Positions 23,311 through 34,934 of a stretch of 64,000 bases of DNA are shown piece by piece. The notes under the pieces were generated by a model. It did no database searches, was not told the DNA's origin, and worked only from the letters and a program-made list of their open reading frames with translations. The position numbers were made by a program, and so were the translations under genes. Within the stretch, counting starts at the first letter, position 1. Every line of letters starts with the position of its first letter. This DNA is from Plutella xylostella (lineage: Eukaryota > Arthropoda > Insecta > Lepidoptera > Plutellidae), in contig NC_063983.1 of NCBI RefSeq assembly GCF_932276165.1, positions 1,371,501-1,435,500 on the forward strand, in the 5' to 3' direction.

Positions 23311-23562
23311 ACACTCACGATCAATGAAAAAGTTTTAATAAGAAAAGCACCAAATTACTCCTAAACAGAGAAGGCTAGCTTAATGACGCCGTCTGTCGTC
23401 AATATTGAAGTACATTTAACAGCGCATCAGAATACCTATTATCAACCAGAAACGTACTTAAATATTATACGTATTGTATTGTACTGATTTCAAATTAATT
23501 AAATACCTAAATGTTTTAAAAATTGAGTATAGTTAGTGTCATTTTTCATTGTTCGAGAGTGT
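23311..23562. mobile_element. MITE with ACACTCACGA ends (family L), TA target
   Basis: The ends ACACTCACGATCAATGAAAAA and TTTTTCATTGTTCGAGAGTGT are near complements, with TA at the borders as in Tc1/mariner-derived MITEs. The interior block GCACCAAATTACTCCTAAA is shared with 24309-24514. Confidence 0.65.
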
Positions 23563-24308
23563 ATAAGTATTTTGTATGTTAAAATAACATTTAACAATAA
23601 GTACGAAGGTCTAAAACCTAGACTAGACTCACTGACATAAATACACATACATACGACCCGACAATAACGCTAATTAAAACTAAACAAACGAGATATTTAG
23701 TCTATGCAAATTCCTAATAACGTTATTTAGAGAGAGTCTAGTACATAATATATAAGAAAAAAATACAGTATGTAAAGTTTACAGACCGACATTTTTCAAT
23801 ATGACAAGTTTTGAGACAAAGTTAAATACTCTTAAACTTAACAATACCGTTTTGCAAAACTGTAAAAAAATATATTTTCTTATTCGAACAGTTGATGTTG
23901 AAAAAATAGCATGTTAATCTGAAACAGCTTTTTGTTACATTAACAGACAAAGCCAGTTACTCAGAATGCTAAGTTGCTACTTAGCCTGTTCTACTTAGAG
24001 ATGCGATTAACATTAACATAATAATAGCATATTCAGCATGGAGATACGGTCAGTTAGCCATAATTTTTGCTATGTTTGGCTGCCCCTGCTTGCAGTTGGA
24101 ATAAAGCCATTGCTATGTTTGTTTGGGATACCCATGTTTTACATCCTACGCCTTGAACGTTTTATTGAATGGGTAATCATTTCAAATATTGTGTTTGGAC
24201 TTTGGAGCTGCCTAGTGCATGTAATAGAATATTATGCTAAAGATTTCGTATTTAGTTCGTGTTGTATTTACATATGATTACAGGATAACATAGTGTTTTC
24301 TTCCTTTT

Positions 24309-24514
24309 ACACTCGCAAGTAATTAAAACGTTCCAGTGACAGCACCAAATTACTCCTAAAGGCTAGCTTTACGATGCCGTCTGCATTATTGAAGTTCATT
24401 AAAAACAGTGCATCAGAATACTAAAATATTGTGTAAAAATTGAACGTTTCTAAAAATTGGGGTCATTTGGTGTCCGCATTTTGTGGGTGGGACTTTTTCA
24501 GTGATCGCGAGTGT
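24309..24514. mobile_element. MITE with ACACTCGC ends (family L)
   Basis: The ends ACACTCGCAAGT and GATCGCGAGTGT, bordered by TA, enclose the GCACCAAATTACTCCTAAA, GATGCCGTCTGCATTATTGA and GTGCATCAGAATACTA blocks also found in the copy 1 kb upstream. Confidence 0.65.
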
Positions 24515-24589
24515 AGTTATGCGAAAAACAACAAATTACCTAGGTAAGTATGTAGGTAGTTATTGCAATGGCTTTGTTGTTGTATCAAA

Positions 24590-24800
24590 ATGGCTAACCC
24601 ATGAGGACAAAAACGAAGGTGAACGCCCCAATAATTGGTCGTAATTTCCAAAGACTGATGACGCAACACGCTCGTATTTTCCCCGTAATTTGAATTTGGA
24701 AATGCGTTTATTCGAATTCTCGCCACGTATTGCGTCCGCCGCGGATTGGTCGAAAAAGGCGCCATTTACGCTTTTGTCCGGCCCCGGTGGATTTCTTTGT
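24590..24800. other. GC-rich, non-repetitive patch; possible conserved non-coding element
   Basis: Contains two ATTGGTCG motifs (AATAATTGGTCGTAATTTCC and CCGCGGATTGGTCG), CCGCCGCGG and GGCGCC, in otherwise AT-rich DNA. It does not match any repeat in the window. Frames on either strand look incidental. A regulatory role is conjecture. Confidence 0.25.
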
Positions 24801-26329
24801 TAGAAGCATTTTTAGCGTTTATTAAGCGGGCGACTCGATGGTGAAAACAATAGAAAAGAGGTTTAGGAAATTGAGGTGCGGAGGCATTTTTGTCCCTTTT
24901 CTTTTGCTATTCTTTTTTTTTCGGTTTCGTATTATTGCGGCGCCTTTGTCTCTCGCACACACTAGTGGGATAGCTGTAATCAAAAACCCGTATCATTTAT
25001 TTTTCAACTTGGAAAATCTTTTATTTTAAGTAAGATATCCTATGCATTGAATTTTGTCCATTGTTACATGCTATGGGCCGTTGGTAATGCCAAATTTCAC
25101 CTTAATATGTTGAGATACAAAGTTTTGTAGCCGTTAAAAGACGGCAAATAAACAAAAACAGCCTACCAACTGTCATTGTCATTGGTACATTCAATCCGTG
25201 ATTTCCACAACAAACGCGATCAGTAGCTGGCGGCCGTGTCCTGTGTTTGTTCTCTAAGGAACTGCTCCCAAGGGGCTGGAATCTTATTGACAAATTTGTA
25301 CCACTATCAAGATACCTTTCAAATACATGGAGATGTTAGTGTTTAGTCTTAACGACGGTTAAAAAAATATTTAAGAAATAATTTATTTTTCTATTTTTTG
25401 GACCATGGCCATTTCAGATAACAAAAATAGTGTTTAAAATCGCAATACAGATTTACACAGAATAATAGTTTAATTACTCAGAAAGTGACTCTGTTGTCTT
25501 GCAATCCTCTTTAAACGTTCAGTTCAAAGACAACTTCATAGATATAGTTATAAGATACCCCCGTCTGTCCCCCAATAAGGCTTACATAGTGGGTGTGCGG
25601 GGTACAATGCTTCCATTTCATGTTTACTCTACAATGTACATAGACATTCGAGTTGGACTAACGCGTACTCCAAACATAGTTCCAAGAGATTACTTACCGT
25701 TGATTTAAGTTCTTGTAACCGAAAAAAATATATTCGATACAGAATGGAGGGAGTGAAATATCAAAAGACTCAACACCCCGATTATCTCATTTTGTAATGC
25801 TTATATTAGTTTGTAATTATCAGAATAATTATAATGTGACATGTTGACGAGCATTTTAAAAACAATATTATTTAGATTTTGTCCAAAAAAATACATTGCT
25901 AATACAATACGCCTAAAATGGGACAATTTATTGTAAAAATAAATCACTGTTTTACGCGCGGAAATAGACGCGTATACCTTTGCAATGTACAGTGAGTGCC
26001 ACGAAACTGGGAACACTCGACTTCAAATTTAGCTCTCCCTCCCTCCACCCTCTCTGATTTAGGGACGTGCAAATACATTTCCCTTACTGTACCGAACTCG
26101 TAAACGTCAGTCAAGGTAGATATTTACGTCGATCGGGCGGAAACGGTTTATGGTCGACATTAGGTACACTCACCTTACTCGGTGCGTCTCGTGCGAAATA
26201 TCCGTTGTGGGTGATTCTCTCATTGATTTTCATGAAATCATATGAACTTTTACAGGAAATTTTCTAAAAAGATCAGAAGAACCAGCCGTAAAAAAATGTA
26301 ATTTTAAATAAAACTGTGACGGTAATATA
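24801..26329. other. Non-coding stretch
   Basis: Several 60-70-codon frames, none with a recognised domain. The GC-richer patch 25990-26220 has no identifiable element. Confidence 0.35.
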
Positions 26330-26527
26330 CTAGGTGCTATTCGCTACGTGTATTATTTAATTACAATAAGAATGATAAGTTAGTTTATAAAACCTTTAAC
26401 AATATTTAGCTATAGCAAAGTGTCAAAACCACGACCTCGACTCCGAAACGTATGCATTAAACGTGACTTAACACTAAACATTAGTATACAGTTGAATGTA
26501 TTAGTGCTAATCTAATACCTAGGCTTA

Positions 26528-26686
26528 GTGCCAATTTCTTTATAGTCGGTTAGTGCATAAACCAGGTAATAGTGGTTGACTTTTGACACATCTGTCAAGA
26601 ATTTTATATGGAGATGACGTATAATTGATAACCAATCTTTGGTCGGTTAGATAACCGACTATGGAGAAATTGGCACTTAGAATATT
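26528..26686. mobile_element. MITE present only in duplication copy 1, TTA target duplication
   Basis: GTGCCAATTTCTTTATAGTC is mirrored by ACTATGGAGAAATTGGCAC. TTA flanks both sides (26525-26527, 26687-26689). Copy 2 has a single GGCTTAGAATA at this site (33658-33668), a clean empty site. The 3-base TTA duplication points to PIF/Harbinger. The core (TTTTGACACATCTGTCAAGAA) is shared with 42471-42623. Confidence 0.9.
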
Positions 26687-26750
26687 AAACCATGATATTT
26701 AATTTCGGTGGAATACATGATAACAACATTCACTGATCATTCAGCCACCT

Positions 26751-26879
26751 CTGGAGGGTTACTCTATCATCATAAAAACGAACAAACGAGAGCTGTTATG
26801 CAATGAGATGATAGGTTACCGCAACAGCGCTACGAAAAATCTTTTTCATTAGCTAAAGTGACCCCACAGCCTGCTCACA
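26751..26879. mobile_element. GTCACT-end MITE (family E), short form
   Basis: Left CTGGAGGGTTACTCTATCAT, right GCTAAAGTGACCCCACAG. Only the left ACGAACAAACGAGAGCTGT arm and a short core remain, so it is an internally deleted copy. Its counterpart in the second duplicate is 33733-33845. Confidence 0.6.
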
Positions 26880-27143
26880 GCTCAAAACACTAGTTGGTGT
26901 AAATTTATAACAGCTAGTTATAATAATTGTATTATAGGTATTTGCGCAGCTCATTCCATTACCGTGTAATACAATTTAGGTTATCGTTTTAATGTGGTGT
27001 TAAATTTAAATGCCTACTCAATATTATCAGTACATTTTACAGAACAGGTCTTACCCGTCTGAAACTGTTGATTACGTTTTAATCATTTTGAGTTCTATTC
27101 CACACGTCTTTATCTATATGAAATGTAATTAGTTGCATATAAA

Positions 27144-27290
27144 CCCCCTTATTCATAGAGAAGTTACAGAACGTTTTAACTAATAAACTGTTTTGTCCCT
27201 CTCCGACAAAGAACAATCTGTTCTTTGACAGAGAAGGACAAAACAGTTTATTAGTTAAAACGACTTGTAACTTTTCTATGAATAAGGGGG
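27144..27290. mobile_element. Hairpin MITE present only in duplication copy 1
   Basis: CCCCCTTATTCATAGAGAAG and its mirror end ..CTATGAATAAGGGGG enclose a long palindrome (AACTAATAAACTGTTTTGTC / GACAAAACAGTTTATTAGTT). AAA flanks both ends, and copy 2 reads GCATATAAAGTG without the element at 34113-34124. Confidence 0.9.
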
Positions 27291-27539
27291 AAAGTGTAAA
27301 GTGAGTGATAGACGTAAAGTACGCCGTTAAATTCGCGTACTTCTCGAACAGGAAAGTTCGTCCAGGTTTAAGTACGCGTACTTACTCGTACCAACGTCTA
27401 TCTCCCATTTTATGGTTACTCGGGTGACTAAAGTAATATTTATGTTAAATACACAATATTTATACCTGGATAGGTCCCACGGGAACACCTCACAACATGA
27501 AGAACAGCCTGGGAGCATAAACATCATAAATATGCAATA

Positions 27540-27800
27540 AATAAAAAATAAAATAAAATAAAATCATTTTATTTCAGGCACAGGTCCCATAGTTATACAT
27601 AATACATCAAAATTTACATTTAGCATAATAAACATAAAAATTTACATTTAACATTCATTGTTACTTAATTTACAATTATAAAGTAAGTAAGCAATTAAAT
27701 TAAATTATTATTAAATTGTTATAAACAAAAATTATGAGATTTATTTAATGTGGTACAAATTGAACAGTTTGATTAGGCATTTTACATATTCATTCAATAA
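27540..27800 (-). mobile_element. LINE 3'-end insertion present only in duplication copy 1
   Basis: The plus strand reads AAATAAAATAAAATAAAATC, ATTTTATTTCAGGCACAGG, TCCCATAG, the reverse complement of a LINE tail ending in a TTTTA-type repeat. Copy 2 passes from CATAAATATTCAATAAT straight to GTATACATTT. The exact right border is not clear. Confidence 0.7.
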
Positions 27801-29080
27801 TATGTATACATTTACTTCATTAGGTCCCGGTTATCTGACTTATCAGCAGTACGTTTCCGTGCTGTGATTAGATGCTCCTGTCAAACTTGACATTTGACAT
27901 TTAAGATAAGCTGTTGCGAACACGGTATCACTTGGTATCACAAGGTTTGAATAATTGATATTAGCGTTATTATTACTTTAATACGAACTAGGAAGGTCAG
28001 GTGAAAAGAAACATCTCGAGAAATAACACCCCGCTACCTACTTCCAATAAGCTCTTATGTTGAATTAGTTCAGTTAGAAGATTTGTAACTTTATTCATTT
28101 GATTTGATTGGACCAAAATGCGGACAGTTTTTTTGCTTTATTTTTGTACGTGACATAGCATCTTGTTTGTATATTGTTAATTTAAGTATAAGACATTTTA
28201 GGTTCATAAAGTAATTTTATCTCATACCTATGTTAAAATTTATTTTAATAATACTGACCTATTTTAGTAAACCATTTAAGGTGGTAATAACGTTAGCGCA
28301 AAATATGGCGTGTGTTTCCAGCTCTAGTCACATTGTAATCGCAAGGTATGAAATATTTTACGTACACGTTTAAATAATTTATTATACGTTACTCAGATAA
28401 CGGGTTTTCGCTCCTTAATGTTGTTTAAACATATTAAATTGAAGCGGTTGAATTTCCTGAAGTGTTTCAAAATATTATAACATGGACATACATTTTGCTA
28501 TATTTGCATTGGTGCACAACCATTCATTCTGATGCTGTGAATCCTAAGACACTTAACATTTAACGATTTATAAATATTAAATACGACGATTTATTGAATA
28601 CGACTGAAAAAGTATCCGTATTGGAGTACGCAAACTAAAGATTCGCATTTACGAGAACGCATTTTCATGTTCTTTTTAAATGGTTTTTGTACATGAATAA
28701 ACGTATTTACATATTTTTATTGTTTTTTGTACAAAAATAAACTTTTTCTTTCACTTGGAAAAATCATGAACGTGAACATGAACGTAACCAGTGGATAGAG
28801 TTATTGAAACAGTTCGTAATACGGTTACAAAGCATTACTCATGGGTGTATTTAGGTACACTGTAGTATGCGGTATTTGAGAAGGGCGGGTCGACATCAAG
28901 CTATTTCTGTTCACAAACAAACGACAGTGCAATACTTGTGCCCGCGGCTTAGTCACACATTACTGGGGGTTGCTCTACCTTGACAAAAAACTTATGGGCG
29001 CTGTCTTCTATCCACCCATAACTAACATGATCGCATTCGATACTGAGTAGGTGCCCTTTAACAGAACTATACTTATCCTA

Positions 29081-29275
29081 ATCCTAACTAATATTATAAA
29101 TTCGAAAGTAACTGTGTCTGTCTGTCTGTTTCACGCCAAAACTACTGAACGGATTTGAATGAAATTTGGTATACAGATAGTCTAGACCCTGAGAAAGAAC
29201 ATAGGCTACTTTTTATCCCGGAATTCCGGCGGGAAAACTTTTTAAATCGAAGCGAAGCTCGCGGGAACAGCAAGT
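29081..29275 (+). mobile_element. Lep1-like non-autonomous Helitron (in copy 1)
   Basis: Starts ATCCTAACTAATATTATAAA, then the TCTG run, CACGCCAAAACTACTGAACG, TAGGCTACTTTTTATCCCGG, and ends GCGGGAACAGCAAGT. The terminal CTAGT has become CAAGT here. The counterpart at 36072-36272 keeps CTAGT. It predates the duplication. Confidence 0.8.
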
Positions 29276-30065
29276 AATTTATAATGCTATATGGGGATAG
29301 ACATCTTTATATGGATTGTTTCATTTAATCTTACTGAAAACAGTACGATATGTATGAACTAGGAAATCGTATTTATTATTATACTTGGACACATGGAAGG
29401 GATAGATTAATTACATTAGATCGTATTAAGAAAAGAATACTGGCGTTAATTGACTTTCTGAAATATATTAATTACACTGCGACGCATTTATCTTGTCTCA
29501 AATGGACTAGTTCCTTAATTAAATGTTTTTTGTTTTGTTATTAATCTATTTACCCTGAAACTTAAGTTAGTCGAAACATAAAATAGTTACCAATAAACAA
29601 GTATATAAATAAAATGCCTATGAATATAAATTTGTACCAAGAAAATTAATGATAGCAACCATTTCAATTGCATGAGATTTTATCCCTAATGATTTGAAAA
29701 GCAAAGATTGAAAATGAAAACTTTATCAAAAACAAATCACGAGCTTTGAAAAAGAAAGAAAATTGTTTTTACTCGAGTTTCATTATTAAATTCGTCTTTG
29801 ACATTTCACCAGCCCGGCGGGGGGGAGGGGGGATAGCTAATTAATTTGAGAATTTTTAATATAAAAAAGGAAATTTTAACTTTAATTTTTTACGCGATGA
29901 TTTAACTTCCTAGAAATATTTTCTAACTTCTTTGGCATAGTTTCAGCAACGCTAAATCTAGGCTCCTGGGTGCTGAAGATTTCAGTATTGTTTAAAAGAT
30001 AAGATAACGATAAAAAATCATTTATTGTTAAGCTGAAACAAAAAAGACCACCATTTTTGCATAAT

Positions 30066-30130
30066 TATCATCATCAGCCAACAACACCTATTCTCTGGAC
30101 ATAGGCCTCTTCCAGGCTATGCAATTAGAG
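30066..30130 (-). mobile_element. LINE 3'-tail fragment (both duplicates)
   Basis: ATCATCATCAGCCAACAACA then TCTGGACATAGGCCTCTTCC matches the start of the larger insertion at 34935-35194. The same fragment is at 37078-37140, so it predates the duplication. Confidence 0.6.
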
Positions 30131-30180
30131 CTAAGTAAGTCGTGCACGAAAATAATTGGCTATCGATCGAAAACACTCCA

Positions 30181-30390
30181 CAGGAGGGTCACAACAGAGT
30201 TCGAAAAACGAACTTACGTGACTTTTTATGAAATCGTTAGGGTTAATGCAACGAGATAGAGTATTGGTTGCCACAGCAGATTAGACTTTCCTAAGATTCT
30301 GAGCGCCGCGATCACCACACGACCCTCGTTGTATCAAGCATGACAGCTCGAGTTCGTTCGTTCGTTCGATTTCCGTAGTGACCCCCCAGG
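30181..30390. mobile_element. GTCACT-end MITE (family E), copy 1 allele
   Basis: Left CAGGAGGGTCAC, right TAGTGACCCCCCAGG, subterminal CGTTCGTTCGTTCG and a core with ACGAGATAGAGT. It corresponds to 37195-37422 but differs from it far more than the flanking duplicate sequence does. Confidence 0.7.
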
Positions 30391-30397
30391 ACTGCGG

Positions 30398-30543
30398 GCC
30401 TCAAAACAAGCGGCCATTTGCTAATTACTTCACCTGAATGCTGTTAGTTTTGCCTCCCCCTGTGAATTATTCAGACGTCCCATTTTTCACCGCCGTACCT
30501 GTTTTGCAACATCCTGTGCAGTAATTCTAATGGACACCCTGTG
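30398..30543. other. Block identical between the two duplicates; candidate conserved non-coding element
   Basis: All 146 bases from GCCTCAAAACAAGCGGCC to GGACACCCTGTG equal 37431-37576, while neighbouring sequence has scattered changes. Contains homeodomain-type TAATTA and GAATTATTC cores. No open frame or repeat signature. A regulatory role is only an inference. Confidence 0.35.
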
Positions 30544-31560
30544 TGCGTGGCTTTACACAATGTTCATAAATATTTTAAGTGAGTTTGTGTGGTTGGGTGA
30601 GGTTTGCGGTTTCGGTTGAGCTGGTTTTGTACAGTTTGACGCAAAGATAACTGACCTCTTTCAGGTTGCATTTTCACTCTGGATCAAGGATCATTCATTT
30701 AACTGCTGTCGGGTAGTTCACTGATCAAATTTTACACCGAACGTCAGAAACATTTCTACAACATCTATGAAATGCAATTGGGTAGAAACTATGTATGAAA
30801 TCTCTTACTTTTGTACACTAATTGCATTTCTTCACACGCGCAGCGCAAATTATCTGAAATTCCATCCGAAATTGCTTAGCTCGAAATCAATTATTCATGA
30901 TTTATATCGTTCAACTACTGGACGTAAGACATTCTAGCGATTCGGGCTATTTCAACAGTTGATCGAATTCTATGCTAGTGTCATGTTTCTGAGAAAGAAA
31001 ACTGACTTTCACCTGTACATCCTCAAATAAATAAATAAAATATGGTAGAAGTGGTATTTTATATTTTTTTGTCATATTACGTTACTTTACACTATAACAA
31101 TATTACACTATTGCAGTTACCCACTAACTTTTCGATTACTTAAATTATCTACTGTGTTCTTAATCAAAAATAATTATTTAAAAAAAGACTTGGTAGTGAT
31201 TTGACTATTAGTGTTGGGGTGCTCCGTAGATATCTAAAATGCTAATAATCATAAGTATAGTACTATAAAAAATTAACAGAGCATAAGCCCAGTTACAAAA
31301 TCAAAATGACTTTTCAATTTCCACATGTTTCCAAACTGACTATTTCAAGTTCGAAATACAAATCCGGGGCTCTTATTCGCCGCGGCAGATCAAAGGCGCT
31401 GCGACGGACCAATTACAACGCCGGAGCCGTTTAGAAATAGTGTTGTGTTTAGCGTTCATTTGGGAAGTGGCAAAAAAGTGATGGGCCTTTGTTAAATAGG
31501 AAGCAGGTTGTAAAATGGAAGAAAGTTGAGCTTTCATTGAAGTGAGACATACAAATGTAC

Positions 31561-33420
31561 TCGCCGTGTGGTGCCGGTGGAGTAGAATAGCACCACCCCT
31601 CCACACTCGGGGTGTCGTAAAAGGCGACTAATGACAGAGGCTGACCATATAGTTATCAATATCGGTCTGAGTCAGGGGCCTCGCTGACGCATAGGGACGT
31701 TTCTACCTCTTGCCGATCGTAGCGGCTCCCCGTTCCATTGGATTAAGAGAGGTAGGGATAAGAGTGCACCTGTGTTCGCGCGCACACTGTCATTTTCAAA
31801 AATGTTCTGTGCACTTTAATATTTCCTGCGCAAATGACTTGGTTTCTGACAACGGACTCCGAAAGTCCTGCGGCGATGGACAGAGGTAGAGAGGTCTGGT
31901 TGTGATGCTAACTGGGCTTCGTCTGATGTCTGCACGTAGGCGGCTCAGGTAAGATGGTCGCTTTGCACTGCACTGGGTTAACAGTGTGACTCGGCAGCTA
32001 CCTGAGTGACAAAGCAGCTCTATTTAGAGGGGCCCTGCTTTCCCCAATCTGGGGAGGGGGCTAGAAAAGGTGTCCCAAAAAAGGTTTAACCCTAAATTAC
32101 AGGAGGTAGTAACCACGGCTATCTCTGCATCAGCCAAGACGTGGTCGAAAGACTCATAAAAAATATATAAAAACAATCAAAACAAAAAATATGACCTTCG
32201 CGGCGTGGAACGTGCGTACCCTCCTTGATCGCGACAGCAACTTGGGTCCTCCTCGCAGAACTGCCCTCGTTTCCCGAGAACTCCGACGTTATGATGTGGA
32301 TATTGCTGCTATCAGTGAGACACATCTGGCTGAGGAGGGGGAGAGGGTGGAGCGCCTGGGCGGATACACTTTCTTTTGGAAAGGAACCCCGTCTTCGGAG
32401 CCTAGGAGATCCGGTGTAGGTTTTGCGATCAAAAACCATATAGCTTCTAAATTGGAGGAGCTTCCAGTTCACATCTCGGATCGCGTAACTACGCTGCGTT
32501 TACACCTGGCCAATGACAATTATTTGAATGTCGTCAGTGTATATGCGCCAACCATGGATAAGGATGATCACATCAAGGCCAAGTTTTACGAAGAAGTCAC
32601 GCAAGCCCTCTCTAGGATTCTCCCCAGAGAGCAGGTGCTGTTGATGGGTGACCTTAATGCGAGAGTTGGGCGTGACTTTGAAGCTTGGCCTAAGGTCTTG
32701 GGAAGACATGGTGTTGGGAATATGAATAGTAATGGAGAACTCCTACTATCCCTGTGTGCTCAATTTGATCTGGCAGTTACCAACACCATGTTTAGGCTCC
32801 CGGCAAAATATAAGACCACATGGATGCATCCGAGGTCAAAACATTGGCACCTGATTGACTATGTAATTGTACGTCAAAGAGATATTTCCCAAGTACATGT
32901 CACCCGCGTGATGCGTGACGCTAACGCGATCTGTTCTACGGATCACCGGCTTGTCGTCACTAAACTAAGACTGCGATTGCATCCTCCTCGCAGATCGGAA
33001 GGAGTGAAGCCTAGGCGCCTGGATGTAGACAAATTAACACATCTAGATGGACGCCAAGCCTACGCTCACACAGTAAGTGGTGCGATTTCGACGTTAGACA
33101 TAGAAACCGGTGATACTGTGGATAACTGGCAAACGCTTTCGACCAATTTAGTCGTCGCGGCCTCGCAAACATTAGGTATACAAACGAGTAGGCACGAGGA
33201 CTGGTTCGATGATAATGACGAAATTTTGACCAGGGCTATTCAGAAACATCGGTCCCTCTTACGTCGGCACCGTGACGATCAGCAGGTGGAACAAGTTAAG
33301 CGTAGTGGTTCCGAGCTGCGGAGATATGTACGGGAAATAAAAGACAAGTGGTGGCAGGACAAGGCTAAGCGCATGCAGTGGCTCGCTGATACTAAACAGC
33401 TGGGTGCATTTTATATCTTC
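31561..33420 (+). mobile_element. 3'-truncated non-LTR retrotransposon (5' UTR plus endonuclease half)
   Basis: Begins close to the right edge of duplication copy 1 with a GC-rich leader containing GGTGTCGTAAAAGGCGACTA, recalled as typical of lepidopteran LINE 5' UTRs. After about 630 bases the ORF starts at 32191. Element sequence stops near 33415, about 50 bases before copy 2 begins. The reverse transcriptase, 3' UTR and tail are missing. LINEs normally lose their 5' end, so loss of the 3' end implies a later rearrangement. Confidence 0.75.
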
Positions 33421-33441
33421 GTGGCAACTCTGTTCCTGTAA
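32191..33441 (+). CDS. Non-LTR retrotransposon AP-type endonuclease, RT domain lost
   Basis: A 416-residue frame from an ATG in ATATGACC context. The N-terminal two-thirds is a full exonuclease-endonuclease-phosphatase fold: AWNVRTLL (Asn7), ISETHL (Glu43), SVYAPT, LLMGDLNARVG (Asp154, Asn156), HLIDYVIV and STDHRLV (Asp251, His252). These residues bind metal and cut target DNA to prime reverse transcription. A basic, coiled linker follows (RHEDWFDDND, KDKWWQDKAKRMQWLAD). The last about 10 residues (FYIFVATLFL) are unrelated read-through beyond the break. Proteins of this type are often auto-annotated as craniofacial development protein 2-like. Full elements continue into an RT of several hundred residues, absent here. 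The clade is uncertain (RTE- or CR1-like). The frame is undamaged, so the truncation may be fairly recent. Confidence 0.85.
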   Translation: MTFAAWNVRTLLDRDSNLGPPRRTALVSRELRRYDVDIAAISETHLAEEGERVERLGGYTFFWKGTPSSEPRRSGVGFAIKNHIASKLEELPVHISDRVTTLRLHLANDNYLNVVSVYAPTMDKDDHIKAKFYEEVTQALSRILPREQVLLMGDLNARVGRDFEAWPKVLGRHGVGNMNSNGELLLSLCAQFDLAVTNTMFRLPAKYKTTWMHPRSKHWHLIDYVIVRQRDISQVHVTRVMRDANAICSTDHRLVVTKLRLRLHPPRRSEGVKPRRLDVDKLTHLDGRQAYAHTVSGAISTLDIETGDTVDNWQTLSTNLVVAASQTLGIQTSRHEDWFDDNDEILTRAIQKHRSLLRRHRDDQQVEQVKRSGSELRRYVREIKDKWWQDKAKRMQWLADTKQLGAFYIFVATLFL

Positions 33442-33732
33442 GTCATTGGTATTTGGTATTATGGCTAGGTGCTATTCGCTACGTGTATTATTTAATTACA
33501 ATAAGAATGATAAGTTAGTTAATAAAACCTTAAACAATAGTCAGCCATATCAAAGTGTCAAAACCACGACCTCGACTCCGAAACGTATGCATTAAACGTG
33601 ACTTAACACTAACCATTAGTATACAGATGAATATATTAGTGTTAATCTAATACATAGGCTTAGAATATTTAACCATGATAGTTAATTTCGGTGGATTACA
33701 TAATAATAGCTTTATTCATAATTCAGCCACCT

Positions 33733-33845
33733 CTGGAAGGTTACTCTATCTTCATAAAAACGAACAAACCAGAGCTGTAATGCAATGAGATGATAGGTTA
33801 CCACAACAGCGCTACGAAAAATCTTTCGTTAGCTAAAGTGACCCC
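33733..33845. mobile_element. GTCACT-end MITE (family E), short form, copy 2
   Basis: CTCTGGAAGGTTACTCTATC to GCTAAAGTGACCCC, the counterpart of 26751-26879 with a few substitutions. Confidence 0.55.
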
Positions 33846-34147
33846 TTTCACAGCTCACTGCTCAAAACACTAGTTGGTGTAAATTTATAACAGCTAGTTA
33901 TAATAATTGTATTATAGGTATTTGCGCAGCTCATTCCATTAACGTGTAATACAATTTAGGTTATCGTTTTAATGTGGTGTTAAATTTAAATGCCTACTCA
34001 ATATTATCAGTACATTTTACAGAACAGGTTTTACTCGTCCGAAACGGTTGATTACATTTTAATAATATTGCGTTTTATTTCGCATCTTTATCTATCTATA
34101 ATGTAATTTCTTGCATATAAAGTGTTAAGTGATAGACGCACAAGTAC

Positions 34148-34332
34148 AGTGCTCCAAAATTGATAATGCGTATAGAAATCTTTGACAGATCGGTTGTTTT
34201 CGATTATGTGACACATGATATTGACTCCTATTTCTTTCGAACAAGGTGCAAAATGCAAGTGTTTTTTTAAGGCTCTTACGATTTAATGATTCGGGTGTGA
34301 AGATCTACATGTGCATTATTAATTTTGGACAA
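34148..34332. mobile_element. MITE-like insertion present only in duplication copy 2
   Basis: CTCCAAAATTGATAATGCG faces GTGCATTATTAATTTTGGAC across about 150 bases. Flanking AAGTA occurs on both sides, and copy 1 reads GTAAAGTACGCCG without it (27315-27327). Confidence 0.65.
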
Positions 34333-34934
34333 GTGTAAGTACGCCGTACTTGTGGCTCGATGATTCTTTTCAAACGAGCGTTTGTCATCTTTAATTCGCG
34401 TACTTCACGAACAAAAAAGTTCGTCGAGCTATAAGTACGCGGACTTACTGGTACTAAAGTAAGTAATATTTATACCTGGATAGGTCCCACGGGAACACCT
34501 TACAACGTGAAGAAAAGCCTGAGAGCATATACATCATAAATATTCAATAATGTGTATGTATACATTTACTTCATTAGGTGCCAGTTATCTGACTTATCAG
34601 CAGTACGTTTCCGTGCTGTGATTAGATGCTCCTGTCAAACTTGACATTTGACTTTTAAGATAAGCTGTTGCGAACACGCTATCATTCGGTATCACAAGGT
34701 TTGAATAATTAATATTAGCAATATTTTAATACGAACTAGGAAGGTCAGGTCAAAAGAAACGTCTTGAGAAATAGCACCCCACTCCTATCAATGAGCTCTT
34801 ATTTAGAATTAGTTCGATTAGAAGATTTGTGACTTTATTCATTGGATTGAAGCAAAATGCGGACACTTTTTTGCTTTATTTTTGTATGTGACATAGCATC
34901 TTGTTTGTATATTGTTAATCTAATTATTAGACAT

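Larger units (their letters stand above)
26330..31560 (+). repeat. Copy 1 of a 5.2-kb direct duplication
   Basis: Homology to 33465-38720 starts abruptly at CTAGGTGCTATTCGCTACG and fades near 31560. Long stretches are near-identical by eye. Copy 1 alone carries insertions at 26528-26686, 27144-27290 and about 27540-27800. Contents: a family E MITE pair, a Lep1 Helitron, a LINE tail fragment and about 1 kb of apparently unique sequence (30398-31440). No host gene seen in either copy. Confidence 0.9.

Noticed and set aside
24038..24277. 79-codon hydrophobic frame that might be a membrane protein
   Set aside because: AT-rich sequence readily gives hydrophobic codons. No splice or family evidence.
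29350..29544. Frame starting MYELGNRIYYYTWTH, kept in both duplicates (also 36354)
   Set aside because: Conservation is explained by the recent duplication. The end of the frame differs between copies and no domain is recognised.
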